A DNA stretch of 64,000 bases from the NCBI RefSeq assembly GCF_008801605.1, contig NZ_VZPJ01000013.1:62001-126000 (forward strand), given 5' to 3'. The stretch comes from Pseudomonas brassicacearum subsp. brassicacearum (GTDB lineage Bacteria > Pseudomonadota > Gammaproteobacteria > Pseudomonadales > Pseudomonadaceae). The stretch's first letter is position 1, and every line of letters begins with the position of its first letter. The position numbers were made by a program, and so were the translations under genes. Below are positions 50,104 through 58,428 of the stretch, in pieces. The notes under the pieces were generated by a model. It searched no databases, was not told the DNA's origin, and worked only from the letters and a program-made list of their open reading frames with translations.

Positions 50104-51303
50104 ATGTCTGGTAATCGTGGTGTCGTGTATCTCGGCAACGGCAAGGTCGAAGTACAGAAAATCGACTATCCAAAAATGCAGGACCCGCGCGGCAGGAAGA
50201 TTGAGCACGGTGTCATCCTGCGCGTGGTCTCCACCAACATCTGCGGCTCCGACCAGCACATGGTGCGCGGCCGTACCACTGCCCAGACCGGTCTGGTCCT
50301 GGGTCACGAAATCACCGGTGAAGTGATCGAAAAGGGCAGCGACGTCGAGAACCTGAAAATCGGTGATCTGGTGTCGGTGCCGTTCAACGTGGCTTGCGGG
50401 CGCTGCCGTTCCTGCAAAGAGCAACACACTGGCGTCTGCCTGACCGTCAACCCGGCCCGTGCCGGCGGTGCCTATGGTTACGTGGACATGGGCGACTGGA
50501 CCGGCGGCCAGGCCGAATACGTGCTGGTGCCGTACGCCGACTTCAACCTGCTGAAACTGCCGGACCGCGACAAGGCCATGGAGAAAATCCGCGACCTGAC
50601 CTGCCTGTCCGACATCCTGCCGACCGGCTACCACGGCGCTGTCACCGCCGGCGTTGGCCCTGGCAGCACCGTCTACATCGCCGGTGCTGGCCCGGTTGGC
50701 CTGGCGGCCGCTGCTTCCGCTCGCCTGCTGGGGGCAGCAGTGGTGATCATTGGCGACGTCAACCCGGTCCGCCTGGCGCACGCCAAGGCCCAGGGTTTCG
50801 AAATCGCCGACCTGTCCCAGGACACCCCGTTGCACGAACAGATCGCCGCGTTGCTGGGCGAGCCTGAAGTCGATTGCGCCGTCGATGCGGTAGGCTTTGA
50901 AGCCCGCGGCCATGGCCATGACGGCGTCAAGCACGAAGCCCCGGCCACCGTACTCAACTCGCTGATGGGCGTGGTCCGTGTAGCCGGCAAGATCGGCATC
51001 CCTGGCCTCTACGTCACCGAAGACCCGGGCGCTGTCGATGCGGCGGCGAAAATGGGCAGCCTGAGCATTCGCTTCGGCTTGGGCTGGGCTAAATCCCACA
51101 GCTTCCACACCGGCCAGACCCCGGTGATGAAGTACAACCGCCAACTGATGCAGGCGATCATGTGGGACCGTATCAACATTGCTGAAATCGTCGGCGTGCA
51201 GGTCATCAGCCTGGACGACGCGCCGAAAGGCTACGGCGAGTTCGATGCGGGCGTGCCGAAGAAGTTTGTGATTGACCCGCACAAGTTGTTCAGTGCGGCG
51301 TAA
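50104..51303 (+). CDS. fdhA: Glutathione-independent formaldehyde dehydrogenase
   Basis: A 399-residue zinc-dependent alcohol-dehydrogenase-family enzyme oxidising formaldehyde to formate with NAD. It matches the P. putida enzyme: catalytic zinc ligands C47 (TNICGSD) and H68 (LGHEITGE), structural zinc cysteines C98, C101, C104 and C112 (CGRCRSCKEQHTGVC). The NAD motif is VYIAGAGPVGLAAAASARLL. It disposes of the formaldehyde released by GbcAB and DgcAB. A strong terminator follows. Confidence 0.97.
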   Translation: MSGNRGVVYLGNGKVEVQKIDYPKMQDPRGRKIEHGVILRVVSTNICGSDQHMVRGRTTAQTGLVLGHEITGEVIEKGSDVENLKIGDLVSVPFNVACGRCRSCKEQHTGVCLTVNPARAGGAYGYVDMGDWTGGQAEYVLVPYADFNLLKLPDRDKAMEKIRDLTCLSDILPTGYHGAVTAGVGPGSTVYIAGAGPVGLAAAASARLLGAAVVIIGDVNPVRLAHAKAQGFEIADLSQDTPLHEQIAALLGEPEVDCAVDAVGFEARGHGHDGVKHEAPATVLNSLMGVVRVAGKIGIPGLYVTEDPGAVDAAAKMGSLSIRFGLGWAKSHSFHTGQTPVMKYNRQLMQAIMWDRINIAEIVGVQVISLDDAPKGYGEFDAGVPKKFVIDPHKLFSAA

Positions 51304-51322
51304 GCGGTAAAGGGCAAGACGG

Positions 51323-51354
51323 AAAAAAGGGCGACAGTGATGTCGCCCTTTTTT
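51323..51354. terminator. Terminator after fdhA
   Basis: A perfect 14-base stem (AAAAAAGGGCGACA with its complement) and a GTGA tetraloop, followed by a T run. It works on both strands and closes the glyA-sox-purU-fdhA transcript and the convergent cold-shock gene. Confidence 0.95.
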
Positions 51355-51406
51355 ATTGGTTTGAAAACCTCATCCTGGCACTGATAGTGATAGCCCTGAC
51401 CGATCG

Positions 51407-51619
51407 TTATTCCGGCGTCACTTTCGCGGCCTGCATGCCTTTGCCTCCCTTTTCGACTTCAAACGAAACGGTCTGCCGCTGTTTCAACGTTTTATAACCT
51501 TCGCCAGCTATTGCCGAATAATGAACGAACAATTCCTCGCCTCCTTTGCCGCAGGTAATGAAGCCATAGCCCTTTGCATCGTTAAACCATTTAACGGTTC
51601 CTTTGATTCGGTCGTTCAT
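51407..51619 (-). CDS. Cold-shock-domain protein
   Basis: A 70-residue CspA-family nucleic-acid-binding protein. The RNA-binding motifs KGYGFI and LFVHYSAI are present, and the C terminus is GKGMQAAKVTPE. CGKGGEE between the motifs has an unusual cysteine. A long 5' leader is likely, and a 30-base palindrome lies about 110 bases upstream. The same motif precedes two other genes nearby. Confidence 0.93.
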   Translation of the reverse strand: MNDRIKGTVKWFNDAKGYGFITCGKGGEELFVHYSAIAGEGYKTLKQRQTVSFEVEKGGKGMQAAKVTPE

Positions 51620-51978
51620 TTTTTATTGTCCTGCTTGCCCGAATGAAGAAAGGCACAGGGACTGTGGTTTGCCCAGAGCCTTGTTTTTCGCTGTCTCGGC
51701 TGGAGCTTAGAATCGGCACCCACAGTTGCCTACTGTCAGAGTTGACAGTAGGCAATACCGAGAAGAAATAACGGATTGTGCATTGATAGTTGGATGACTG
51801 CCGCAGCTGTCATGCCATGGCTTGTGCCTGCAAGCGTCGACCGATCACGTCCAGCACATCGCAGCCACCGCGCAACGGAATCGTCCGTAGGAGCTGTCGA
51901 GTGAAACGAGGTTGCGATCTTTTCCCAGACACTTGAGTCTCAAGCGAAAGATCAAGAGATCGCAGGCTTCGCCAGCTC
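51620..51978. other. Leader of the cold-shock gene and intergenic repeats
   Basis: About 360 bases with no supported gene. It holds the 13-base-arm palindrome (51726-51755) and a REP-type inverted repeat (51887-51983). Confidence 0.6.
51726..51755. promoter_or_regulatory. Palindromic operator, copy 1 (cold-shock gene)
   Basis: Perfect 13-base arms, TTGCCTACTGTCA and its complement, separated by GAGT. The same CTACTGTCA-N4-TGACAGT core lies upstream of the two small secreted protein genes at 53.1 and 54.4 kb. Confidence 0.85.
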
Positions 51979-51983
51979 CTACA
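51887..51983. repeat. REP of the GTAGGAGCTG family
   Basis: Imperfect inverted repeat with arms GTAGGAGCTGTCGAGTGAAA-like and CGATCTTTT/AAAAGATCG-like segments, the second common REP class of Pseudomonas. Its right end supplies the stop codon of the next gene. Confidence 0.85.
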
Positions 51984-52551
51984 GGGCAGATGCGGTCCCG
52001 ACCCGTTCGCAGAATTCAGGGTAAAAACCTTTGGCGCTAGGGCCTTGGCAATAGGCTTGCGCCTGGGCCAGGACGTCGGCGCTGAAACTCAGGCTGCGAG
52101 GCATGCCGGCAAAGGTTTCATAGCCGCCTTGTTGGGTCTTGATGGCGTCGAACCCCCGCATGTCGTAGACCAGTTCCACGTCATCGTCGGCAAGCAGTCG
52201 CGCCTTGACCGTCACTTGCGTGTATTGCTTGCCCCCTGGTGAGCCATTGAGCGCTGCCAGGCCATGGCCGACAACGCGCAGCATGTGCGGGACCCAGGGC
52301 TCGCAGTCATCCGCGCAAGCACCTGGACGGTAAAGCACGGTCAGCGTTTGCTGGTCGCGGGTCACATCGGTGAGAGTCGGGTCGGAGCGCTTGATACGGT
52401 GCTCGATGGTCAGCCAGGTCTTTTGTTCTTCGCTGGTGCCGTCGGCCAGTTCCGGATTCAATGGGCCACGCTGGCACTCGGTGACGCCGAGTGCAATGAG
52501 CATGCCCGTCAGGATGACGGCGAGGGTCGCGCCGCCGATTTTTACGTTCAT
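51979..52551 (-). CDS. Membrane-anchored hypothetical protein
   Basis: A 190-residue protein from ATG 52551 (MNVKIGGATLAVILTGMLIALGV, one membrane segment), then a periplasmic domain with a cysteine pair (ACADDCEPW) and a C-terminal pair (AYCQGPSAKGFYPEFC). No family is recognised. The frame extends upstream, but the residues there look like leader sequence. Its last bases overlap a REP repeat. Confidence 0.72.
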   Translation of the reverse strand: MNVKIGGATLAVILTGMLIALGVTECQRGPLNPELADGTSEEQKTWLTIEHRIKRSDPTLTDVTRDQQTLTVLYRPGACADDCEPWVPHMLRVVGHGLAALNGSPGGKQYTQVTVKARLLADDDVELVYDMRGFDAIKTQQGGYETFAGMPRSLSFSADVLAQAQAYCQGPSAKGFYPEFCERVGTASAL

Positions 52552-52656
52552 AGGCAAGCTCTGCTGGAGGAGGTCGCACTGTACGGTAACGGTGCAGGTG
52601 ATGGCAGGGCGCAATGAGCCGCTGTGCAGGAACAGTGACGCGGTTGCCATTCGCGA

Positions 52657-53079
52657 TCAATAAATCAGGTTGAAGTAGTCACCGTCCATTAGCCTGCACA
52701 TTCTGGTATCCGGGCTTTCGCAGCGATTATTCACCCATCCTGAAAAGGCCGGTTCCAGGATCTGCTGATACTCCAGATTCAGATTCATGTCCCCGTACCG
52801 GCACGTGATGGTCGCCCTTGTGGCTGCCTGTGTGTCCTCGTCGGCTTCATGGATAACGTACTTGGCGCCTTTGAATTGCAACGATGCCGGGTCGACCACG
52901 TCCACCAGGCTTTCGCTCTCCCATTCGTGGCCGTCCTGTATATCGACGAAGAAAACATCTTCCACCGTTTCAATGTTTCTACGGATGTCAGTGACGGCAG
53001 GGCAGGTTATTTCACCGGCATGGGCGTGGCCGATGATCAGCCAAAGCAACACCGCGCCTCCTGCCAGTATTTTTTTCAT
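52657..53079 (-). CDS. Small secreted protein (DUF3757-like), copy A
   Basis: A 140-residue protein with a signal peptide (MKKILAGGAVLLWLIIGHAHA, cleavage near 21) and six cysteines in the mature part (ITCP, ITCRYGD, NNRCESPDTRMCRL). It is paralogous to the gene at 54.0 kb: both contain IIGH.HA.E.T, ETV, IQD..EW and IHE.DE. It is preceded by a copy of the shared palindromic operator. Function unknown; the DUF3757 label is from memory of similar small exported proteins. Confidence 0.75.
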   Translation of the reverse strand: MKKILAGGAVLLWLIIGHAHAGEITCPAVTDIRRNIETVEDVFFVDIQDGHEWESESLVDVVDPASLQFKGAKYVIHEADEDTQAATRATITCRYGDMNLNLEYQQILEPAFSGWVNNRCESPDTRMCRLMDGDYFNLIY

Positions 53080-53130
53080 GTGCCGGGCTCCAGGGCTCAG
53101 TTCAACGATTCACGGCTTTGGTCGGGCGGG

Positions 53131-53150
53131 CTACTGTCAATGTTGGCAGT
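53131..53150. promoter_or_regulatory. Palindromic operator, copy 2
   Basis: CTACTGTCA, ATGT, TGGCAGT: the shared core with one mismatch, 52 to 71 bases upstream of the small secreted protein start. Confidence 0.7.
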
Positions 53151-53333
53151 TATTTATGTCAATTTAGAACTGTATGCGAATATTTGGTAACTTTTAGCTA
53201 TATAAAAACGGGATCTTCTTCAAAATCAGTCGCTTCTGACGGCCTTGTAAGACTTCTCTGTAATAGCTATCGGCCATTAATGCAATAGGTATAGGAACAA
53301 TCTCCGACCGCGCCGGTCCAAAACATGTTTTAC

Positions 53334-53356
53334 GCCGCCCTGATGGGCGGCTTTTT
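53334..53356 (+). terminator. Terminator-like hairpin ahead of the DUF2780 gene
   Basis: GCCGCCC, loop TGAT, GGGCGGC, then TTTTT, ending 22 bases before the ATG at 53379. It may attenuate that gene or end a small RNA encoded in the AT-rich 53190-53330 stretch. Confidence 0.7.
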
Positions 53357-53378
53357 AATGGTCGAGAGGAAGTTCCTG

Positions 53379-53957
53379 ATGAAGGTCTCACGCGGTTTTG
53401 CTCTGTCTTGCCTGTTGGCGCTGGTTGCCAGCCCGGCCTTCGCGCAGTTCAGCCTCAGTGACGCAGCCAATGTGGTGTCGGCGATGCAGGGCAACCAAGG
53501 CGAGCAGGGGGAGGGCGTCGTGGCCGCCGCGCCGAAAGCCGCCGGGCTGCTCAATACCCTGGGATCGGAACTCAAGATCACGCCGGAACAGGCCATCGGC
53601 GGTGCCGGTGCGATGCTGGGGCTGGCGAAGAATCGGCTCAGCGAGCCGCAGTTTTCCGAGTTGAGCAACAGTGTGCCGGGCCTGGATCAGATTGCTGGGA
53701 ACAGCGCCATCGGTGGGCTCAATGGCCTGGGCGGTTTGCTCGGCGGCGGGTCGGACAAAAATGCCTTGCTCGATGGCCTGCTGGGTAACGTCAAGGACAC
53801 CGGCGACCTGAACAATGCCTTCAGTGCGCTGGGCATGGACAGCGGCATGATCGGCCAGTTTGCTCCGATCATTCTGCAGTATCTCGGCCAACAGGGTGTT
53901 GCCGGTTCGCTGCTGCAGAACCTGGGTGGTATTTGGGGAGCGGGTGCAGGTGTCTGA
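53379..53957 (+). CDS. DUF2780 family secreted protein
   Basis: A 192-residue protein with a signal peptide (MKVSRGFALSCLLALVASPAFA). The mature part is glycine-, leucine- and alanine-rich with a low-complexity stretch (GGLNGLGGLLGGGSDKNALL). It matches the DUF2780 pattern (AMLGLAKNRLSEPQFSELSNSVPG). AGAGGA precedes the ATG. Function unknown; exported, possibly envelope-associated. Confidence 0.85.
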   Translation: MKVSRGFALSCLLALVASPAFAQFSLSDAANVVSAMQGNQGEQGEGVVAAAPKAAGLLNTLGSELKITPEQAIGGAGAMLGLAKNRLSEPQFSELSNSVPGLDQIAGNSAIGGLNGLGGLLGGGSDKNALLDGLLGNVKDTGDLNNAFSALGMDSGMIGQFAPIILQYLGQQGVAGSLLQNLGGIWGAGAGV

Positions 53958-53997
53958 TAGATAAAGGTGGCGACATCGAAAATCCGCCACGAAGCCC

Positions 53998-54339
53998 TTA
54001 AAAGCTCAAGCTGAAGCAGTCGGGTGTTGGCGCTTGGGCCTGAAGGTAATGCAGCGTGAGATGGATGCCACCCACATTGCAGGTGAGGGTCACCCTGCTT
54101 AATGCTTGTTCCTCTTCGTCGGATTCATGGATCGCGAACTCGGCCTCGTTGAATTGCTCCACCGCTGGGTTGGCGGCCTGTATGAGGCGCGGTTGCTGCC
54201 ATTCGCGATCATCCTGAATCTCTACCGTTTCATTATTTCCATGGCTGGGTGCCGCACTCGGGTGAGTGACTTCTTCGGCGTGGACATGACCGATTATCAG
54301 CAAGAGTATTCCAGAGCCGCCTGTCATGAAGATTCCCAT
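53998..54339 (-). CDS. Small secreted protein (DUF3757-like), degenerate copy B
   Basis: A 113-residue paralog of the protein at 52.7-53.1 kb. Its signal segment ends IIGHVHA. It has lost the first cysteine (THPS instead of TCPA) and the C-terminal cysteine tail, so it may be decaying or have changed fold. It has its own copy of the shared operator. It converges with the DUF2780 gene. Confidence 0.65.
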   Translation of the reverse strand: MGIFMTGGSGILLLIIGHVHAEEVTHPSAAPSHGNNETVEIQDDREWQQPRLIQAANPAVEQFNEAEFAIHESDEEEQALSRVTLTCNVGGIHLTLHYLQAQAPTPDCFSLSF

Positions 54340-54395
54340 TGGCCTGCCTCCATATTCTGTGTCGGCGACATGTTTGCGGCTGTGCCTGGCCAGGG

Positions 54396-54415
54396 CTACT
54401 GTCAGGGTTGACAGT
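54396..54415. promoter_or_regulatory. Palindromic operator, copy 3
   Basis: CTACTGTCA, GGGT, TGACAGT, 57 to 76 bases upstream of the degenerate secreted protein gene. Confidence 0.72.
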
Positions 54416-54509
54416 TTTTTATGTCGATTTGGAATTAAAAGAGGGCAGGTCCAAAAAAGCAGACCTCCCGCTTTAAGGTATTCATCCGCGGCGTTGCCTG
54501 TCAGAACGG

Positions 54510-55403
54510 TCAGGCAGTACTTCCCTCGCTGCGCAGGGCCGCGATGCGCCGGTCCTTTTCAGTCCATAGCTGGTTGACCCAGTCCTGCACGTGCTGGCGA
54601 AACACCGGGTCGTTTTCGTAGTCGCCTTGCCATAGCGTCGGGTCCAGTTCGCGGGTCTGGATGTCGATGATGACCCTGGGCACCGCGCCGCTGATCAAGT
54701 CCCAGAACCCGGGAATGCGCTCTTGCGGATAGACCACGGTCACGTCCAGCACCGCGTCCAGTTGCTCACCCATGGCTGCCAGCACGAACGCCACGCCCCC
54801 GGCCTTGGGCTTGAGCAGGTGGGTGAAAGGCGATTGCTGTTGTTGGCTTTTGGCGGCGGTGAAGCGGGTGCCTTCGAGGTAGTTGACCACGGTGACCGGC
54901 TGGCGCTTGAACAGTTCGCAGGCGGCCCTGGTGATTTCCAGGTCCTTGCCGGCCAGTTCCGGGTTCTTTGCCAGGAAAGCCTTGGTGTAGCGCTTCATGA
55001 AGGGGTAGTCCAGCGCCCACCAGGCCAACCCCAGGAACGGCACCCAGATCAGCTCTTTCTTGAGGAAGAACTTGAAGAACGGCGTACGCCGGTTGAGGGT
55101 CTGGACGAGGGCGGGGATGTCTACCCAGGATTGGTGATTGCTGATCACCAGGTAAGACGTATCGCCTCGCAGGTCCGCGCCGCCGCGGATGTCCCAGCGG
55201 GTGGGGATGCACAGGGCGAAGATCAGCTTGTCGATCTCGGCCCAGGTCTCGGCGATCCACATCACCGACCACGAGGCATAGTCGCGAAAGCGCCCGGGCA
55301 GGACCAGTTTGAGCACGGCGAACACCATCAACGGCCCGAACAGCACCAGGGTGTTGAGCAATAACAGCAGCGTGACGAAACAGCCGGTGAGCAGGCGGCG
55401 CAT
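54510..55403 (-). CDS. Lysophospholipid acyltransferase family protein (YihG-like)
   Basis: A 297-residue PlsC-superfamily acyltransferase. An N-terminal membrane helix (LLTGCFVTLLLLLNTLVLFGPLMVFAVLKLVL) is followed by the catalytic HX4D motif NHQSWVD and the EGTRFT block. Length and the IW.PFLGLAWWALDYPFMKRYTKAFL segment match the YihG/PA acyltransferase group. It probably remodels membrane phospholipid. The start is the ATG giving MRRLLTGCF. Confidence 0.9.
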   Translation of the reverse strand: MRRLLTGCFVTLLLLLNTLVLFGPLMVFAVLKLVLPGRFRDYASWSVMWIAETWAEIDKLIFALCIPTRWDIRGGADLRGDTSYLVISNHQSWVDIPALVQTLNRRTPFFKFFLKKELIWVPFLGLAWWALDYPFMKRYTKAFLAKNPELAGKDLEITRAACELFKRQPVTVVNYLEGTRFTAAKSQQQQSPFTHLLKPKAGGVAFVLAAMGEQLDAVLDVTVVYPQERIPGFWDLISGAVPRVIIDIQTRELDPTLWQGDYENDPVFRQHVQDWVNQLWTEKDRRIAALRSEGSTA

Positions 55404-55582
55404 AGATGACTCTTGCAAACAGGTGGGCGGGCCATGATAAGCAAGCTTCGGGCGGCAGGCCAAATCGGTGTGGACGAAAGTTTCACCTTGGCCGGGGTAG
55501 GCTGGGCCACAGGTGCATGACCAACCGAACGAATCCGTCGGTCACGGTCTAAAAAAACCACCCACACAGGAAGCCTTATTGC

Positions 55583-56089
55583 ATGAAGTCCTTTCTCGCC
55601 CTGCTTTCCCTGGTGGCCCTTCCAGTGCTGGCCGCCGAGCCAACCCTGTACGGGCGCTACGAATACATCGCGCTGCCGGAAATTGGCGGCGAAGTGCTCA
55701 AGGCCAAGATGGACACCGGCGCCCTGACCGCCTCGCTGTCGGCCAAGGACATCGAGACCTTCACCCGCGACGGCGATGACTGGGTGCGGTTCCGCCTGGC
55801 GACCAAGGGTGCGAGCAACAAGGTCTACGAGCACAAGATCGCGCGCATCAGCAAGATCAAGACCCGTTCCGAGGAAGATGAAGAAGACGATGAAAAGATC
55901 GCGCCCACCAAGCGCCCGGTGGTCGATCTGGAGTTGTGCCTGGGTAACGTCAAGCGCACGGTCGAGGTCAACCTGACGGACCGCAGCAGTTTCAATTACC
56001 CGTTGCTGATTGGCGCCAAGGCGTTGCGTGAGTTCGGGGCGGCGGTGAACCCGGCGCGGCGGTTTACGGCGGATAAGCCTGACTGCTGA
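55583..56089 (+). CDS. RloA-like retropepsin-type protein
   Basis: A 168-residue exported protein (signal MKSFLALLSLVALPVLAAE) with a retropepsin-like domain (AKMDTGALTASLSAK, where DTG is the catalytic triad; LLIGAKALREFG). Such domains are annotated as RimK/ATP-dependent zinc protease-like (DUF785); the secreted single-domain form is close to RloA. It lies directly upstream of creB. An acidic stretch (EEDEEDDEK) sits between the two strands of the fold. Confidence 0.85.
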   Translation: MKSFLALLSLVALPVLAAEPTLYGRYEYIALPEIGGEVLKAKMDTGALTASLSAKDIETFTRDGDDWVRFRLATKGASNKVYEHKIARISKIKTRSEEDEEDDEKIAPTKRPVVDLELCLGNVKRTVEVNLTDRSSFNYPLLIGAKALREFGAAVNPARRFTADKPDC

Positions 56090-56112
56090 TTTCCCTGATT
56101 GACGTACCCCAA

Positions 56113-56158
56113 GGCTTGCGGCACCGTTCCGGCAACTTTACTGCCGGGCTCGCAAGCC
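56113..56158 (+). promoter_or_regulatory. Nested hairpin ending at the creB start codon
   Basis: GGCTTGCG (56113) pairs with CGCAAGCC (56151), enclosing CCGGCA/TGCCGG with a 7-base loop. The outer stem ends at the base before the ATG, and no ribosome binding site is visible. This suggests structural control of creB translation. Confidence 0.55.
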
Positions 56159-56839
56159 ATGCCTCATATCCTGATTGTCGAAGACGAAGCCGCCATCGCC
56201 GATACGCTGGTGTTTGCCCTGCAAGGGGAGGGGTTCGACACCACGTGGCTGAGCCTTGGTGCCGCGGCCCTTGAGCACCAGAAAAGCGCTCCGGCGGACC
56301 TGATCATTCTCGATGTGGGGCTGCCGGATATCAGCGGATTCGAGACTTGTAAAAATCTCAGACGTTTCAGCGACGTTCCGGTCATCTTTCTTACAGCCCG
56401 GGATGGCGAGATCGACCGGGTGGTGGGCCTGGAGATCGGTGCCGACGATTACGTGGTCAAACCCTTCAGCCCCCGCGAGGTGGCGGCCAGGGTCCGGGCG
56501 ATCCTCAAGCGCGTGGCGCCGCGTCCGGCGGCGGAGTCGAGCACGGCGCTGTTTCAGGTCGATGCCGACCGTGTGCAGATCAACTATCGCGGCAAACCGC
56601 TGAATCTCACCCGTCACGAGTTCCGCCTGCTCAATTGTCTGCTGGAGCAACCTGAGCGGGTTTTCAGCCGCGAACAATTGCTCGATGCCCTGGGCGTGGC
56701 CAGCGATGCCGGCTACGAGCGCAGCATCGACAGCCACATCAAGAGCGTGCGCGCCAAGCTGCGCCTGGTCCGGGCCGAGGCCGAGCCGATCCAGACGCAT
56801 CGGGGCCTGGGCTACAGCTACAGTCCGGGGCACAGCTGA
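56159..56839 (+). CDS. creB: Response regulator CreB
   Basis: A 226-residue OmpR-family response regulator. Phospho-acceptor D52 (LIILDVGLPDISG); the C-terminal winged helix has LTRHEFRLLNCLLEQPERVFSREQLLDAL. It is coupled to creC by a one-base overlap. CreBC controls creD and, in pseudomonads, genes for beta-lactamase response and biofilm formation. Confidence 0.93.
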   Translation: MPHILIVEDEAAIADTLVFALQGEGFDTTWLSLGAAALEHQKSAPADLIILDVGLPDISGFETCKNLRRFSDVPVIFLTARDGEIDRVVGLEIGADDYVVKPFSPREVAARVRAILKRVAPRPAAESSTALFQVDADRVQINYRGKPLNLTRHEFRLLNCLLEQPERVFSREQLLDALGVASDAGYERSIDSHIKSVRAKLRLVRAEAEPIQTHRGLGYSYSPGHS

Positions 56840-58257
56840 TGTCGCTGGGGATCCGGATTTTCCTGGTGTATGTGCTGTTTATCGCCTTGACCGGTTATTT
56901 CGTGCTCAACACGGTCATGGAGGAAATCCGTCCCGGCGTGCGCCAGTCCACCGAAGAAACCCTGGTGGACACGGCCAACCTGATGGCCGAGATCCTGCGG
57001 GACGATTTCAAGGCCGGCACCCTCAACCAGAATCGCTGGCCGCAGTTGCTCAAGGCCTACGGCGAGCGCCAGCCGGCGGCGACGATCTGGGGCTTGCCGA
57101 AAAACCAGGTCAGCCATCGCATCTATGTCACCGATGCCAAGGGCATCGTGGTGCTCGACTCCAGTGGCGTGGCGGTGGGCCAGGATTATTCGCGCTGGAA
57201 CGATGTCTACCTGACCCTGCGCGGCCACTACGGCGCTCGCTCGAGCCGCAGCGTTCCGGATGACCCGACGTCTTCGGTGATGCACGTCGGCGCGCCGATC
57301 CGCGACAACGGCCGCATCATCGGGGTCGTCACCGTCGCCAAGCCCAACAGTTCATTGCAGCCTTATGTCGATCGCACCGAGCGGCGACTGCTGGCCTATG
57401 GCGCCGGGTTGGTGGCCCTGGGCCTGTTGCTGGGCGGCTTGCTGTCCTGGTGGCTCAGCGCGGCACTGCGACGTTTGACGGCCTATGCCCAGGCGGTCAG
57501 CCAGGGGCGGCGGGTGGAGGTACCGCATTATCGCGGTGGCGAGTTCGAGCAACTGGCGGGCGCTGTGGAACACATGCGCACGCAACTGGAAGGCAAGGCT
57601 TACGTCGAGCGTTACGTGCATACGCTGACCCACGAACTCAAGAGCCCGCTGGCGGCGATTCGCGGTGCCGCCGAACTGCTGCAAAGCGACATGCCCGCCG
57701 CCCAGCACCAGCGCTTCGTCAATAACATCGACAACGAAAGTGTGCGCATGCAGCAGTTGATCGAACGGTTGCTCAACCTGGCCCAGATCGAGCAGCGCCA
57801 GGGGTTGGAAGAAGAAGTCGCGGTGCCGCTGGCGACGTTGATGGACGAGCTGCTGGAAGCGCGTGGCGGCTGGATTGAAAGTCGCCTGTTGACAGTTGAA
57901 CAGCACATCGCTGCCGACCTGACGCTGACCGGTGAGCCGTTCCTGTTGCGCCAGGCCTTGGGCAATCTGCTGGAAAACGCCCTGGACTTCACCCCCGTCA
58001 ACGGCCGGCTACGTATCAGTGCCGAGCGCAGCGGGGATCGCGTCGAGATCCGCCTGTTCAACCAGGCCGCGCCGATTCCCGACTACGCGCTGCCACGCCT
58101 GAGCGAGCGCTTCTACTCCCTGCCGCGTCCAGACAGCGGCCGCAAGAGCACCGGCCTGGGGCTCAACTTCGTGGAGGAAGTGGTGCAGTTGCATGGGGGA
58201 CAATTTAGTATCGGCAATGTCGAGGGTGGGGTTGAGGTGGTGCTGAGGTTGCCGTGA
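56839..58257 (+). CDS. creC: Sensor histidine kinase CreC
   Basis: A 472-residue membrane kinase. Two membrane helices (residues 5-28 and about 180-205) flank a periplasmic sensor; a HAMP region follows. H265 (THELKSPLAAI) is the phosphorylated histidine. ATPase boxes N (LENALDF), G1 and G2 (GRKSTGLGLNFVEEVV) are complete. It phosphorylates CreB. Confidence 0.95.
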   Translation: MSLGIRIFLVYVLFIALTGYFVLNTVMEEIRPGVRQSTEETLVDTANLMAEILRDDFKAGTLNQNRWPQLLKAYGERQPAATIWGLPKNQVSHRIYVTDAKGIVVLDSSGVAVGQDYSRWNDVYLTLRGHYGARSSRSVPDDPTSSVMHVGAPIRDNGRIIGVVTVAKPNSSLQPYVDRTERRLLAYGAGLVALGLLLGGLLSWWLSAALRRLTAYAQAVSQGRRVEVPHYRGGEFEQLAGAVEHMRTQLEGKAYVERYVHTLTHELKSPLAAIRGAAELLQSDMPAAQHQRFVNNIDNESVRMQQLIERLLNLAQIEQRQGLEEEVAVPLATLMDELLEARGGWIESRLLTVEQHIAADLTLTGEPFLLRQALGNLLENALDFTPVNGRLRISAERSGDRVEIRLFNQAAPIPDYALPRLSERFYSLPRPDSGRKSTGLGLNFVEEVVQLHGGQFSIGNVEGGVEVVLRLP

Positions 58258-58428
58258 GGGAATTTGGTTAATCTTGTTATTGATTAATTTACATAACCAT
58301 TTTTTAGGTTTAATTTCCTCTCAGCACCGGCGAACGATTCAATAAACCTGTCAGCAAGCCATGCCTTACGGCGAGATGACTTTCGGTCGGCTGGTCCTAT
58401 TCGTGGATACACAACCGGGAGCATGAGC

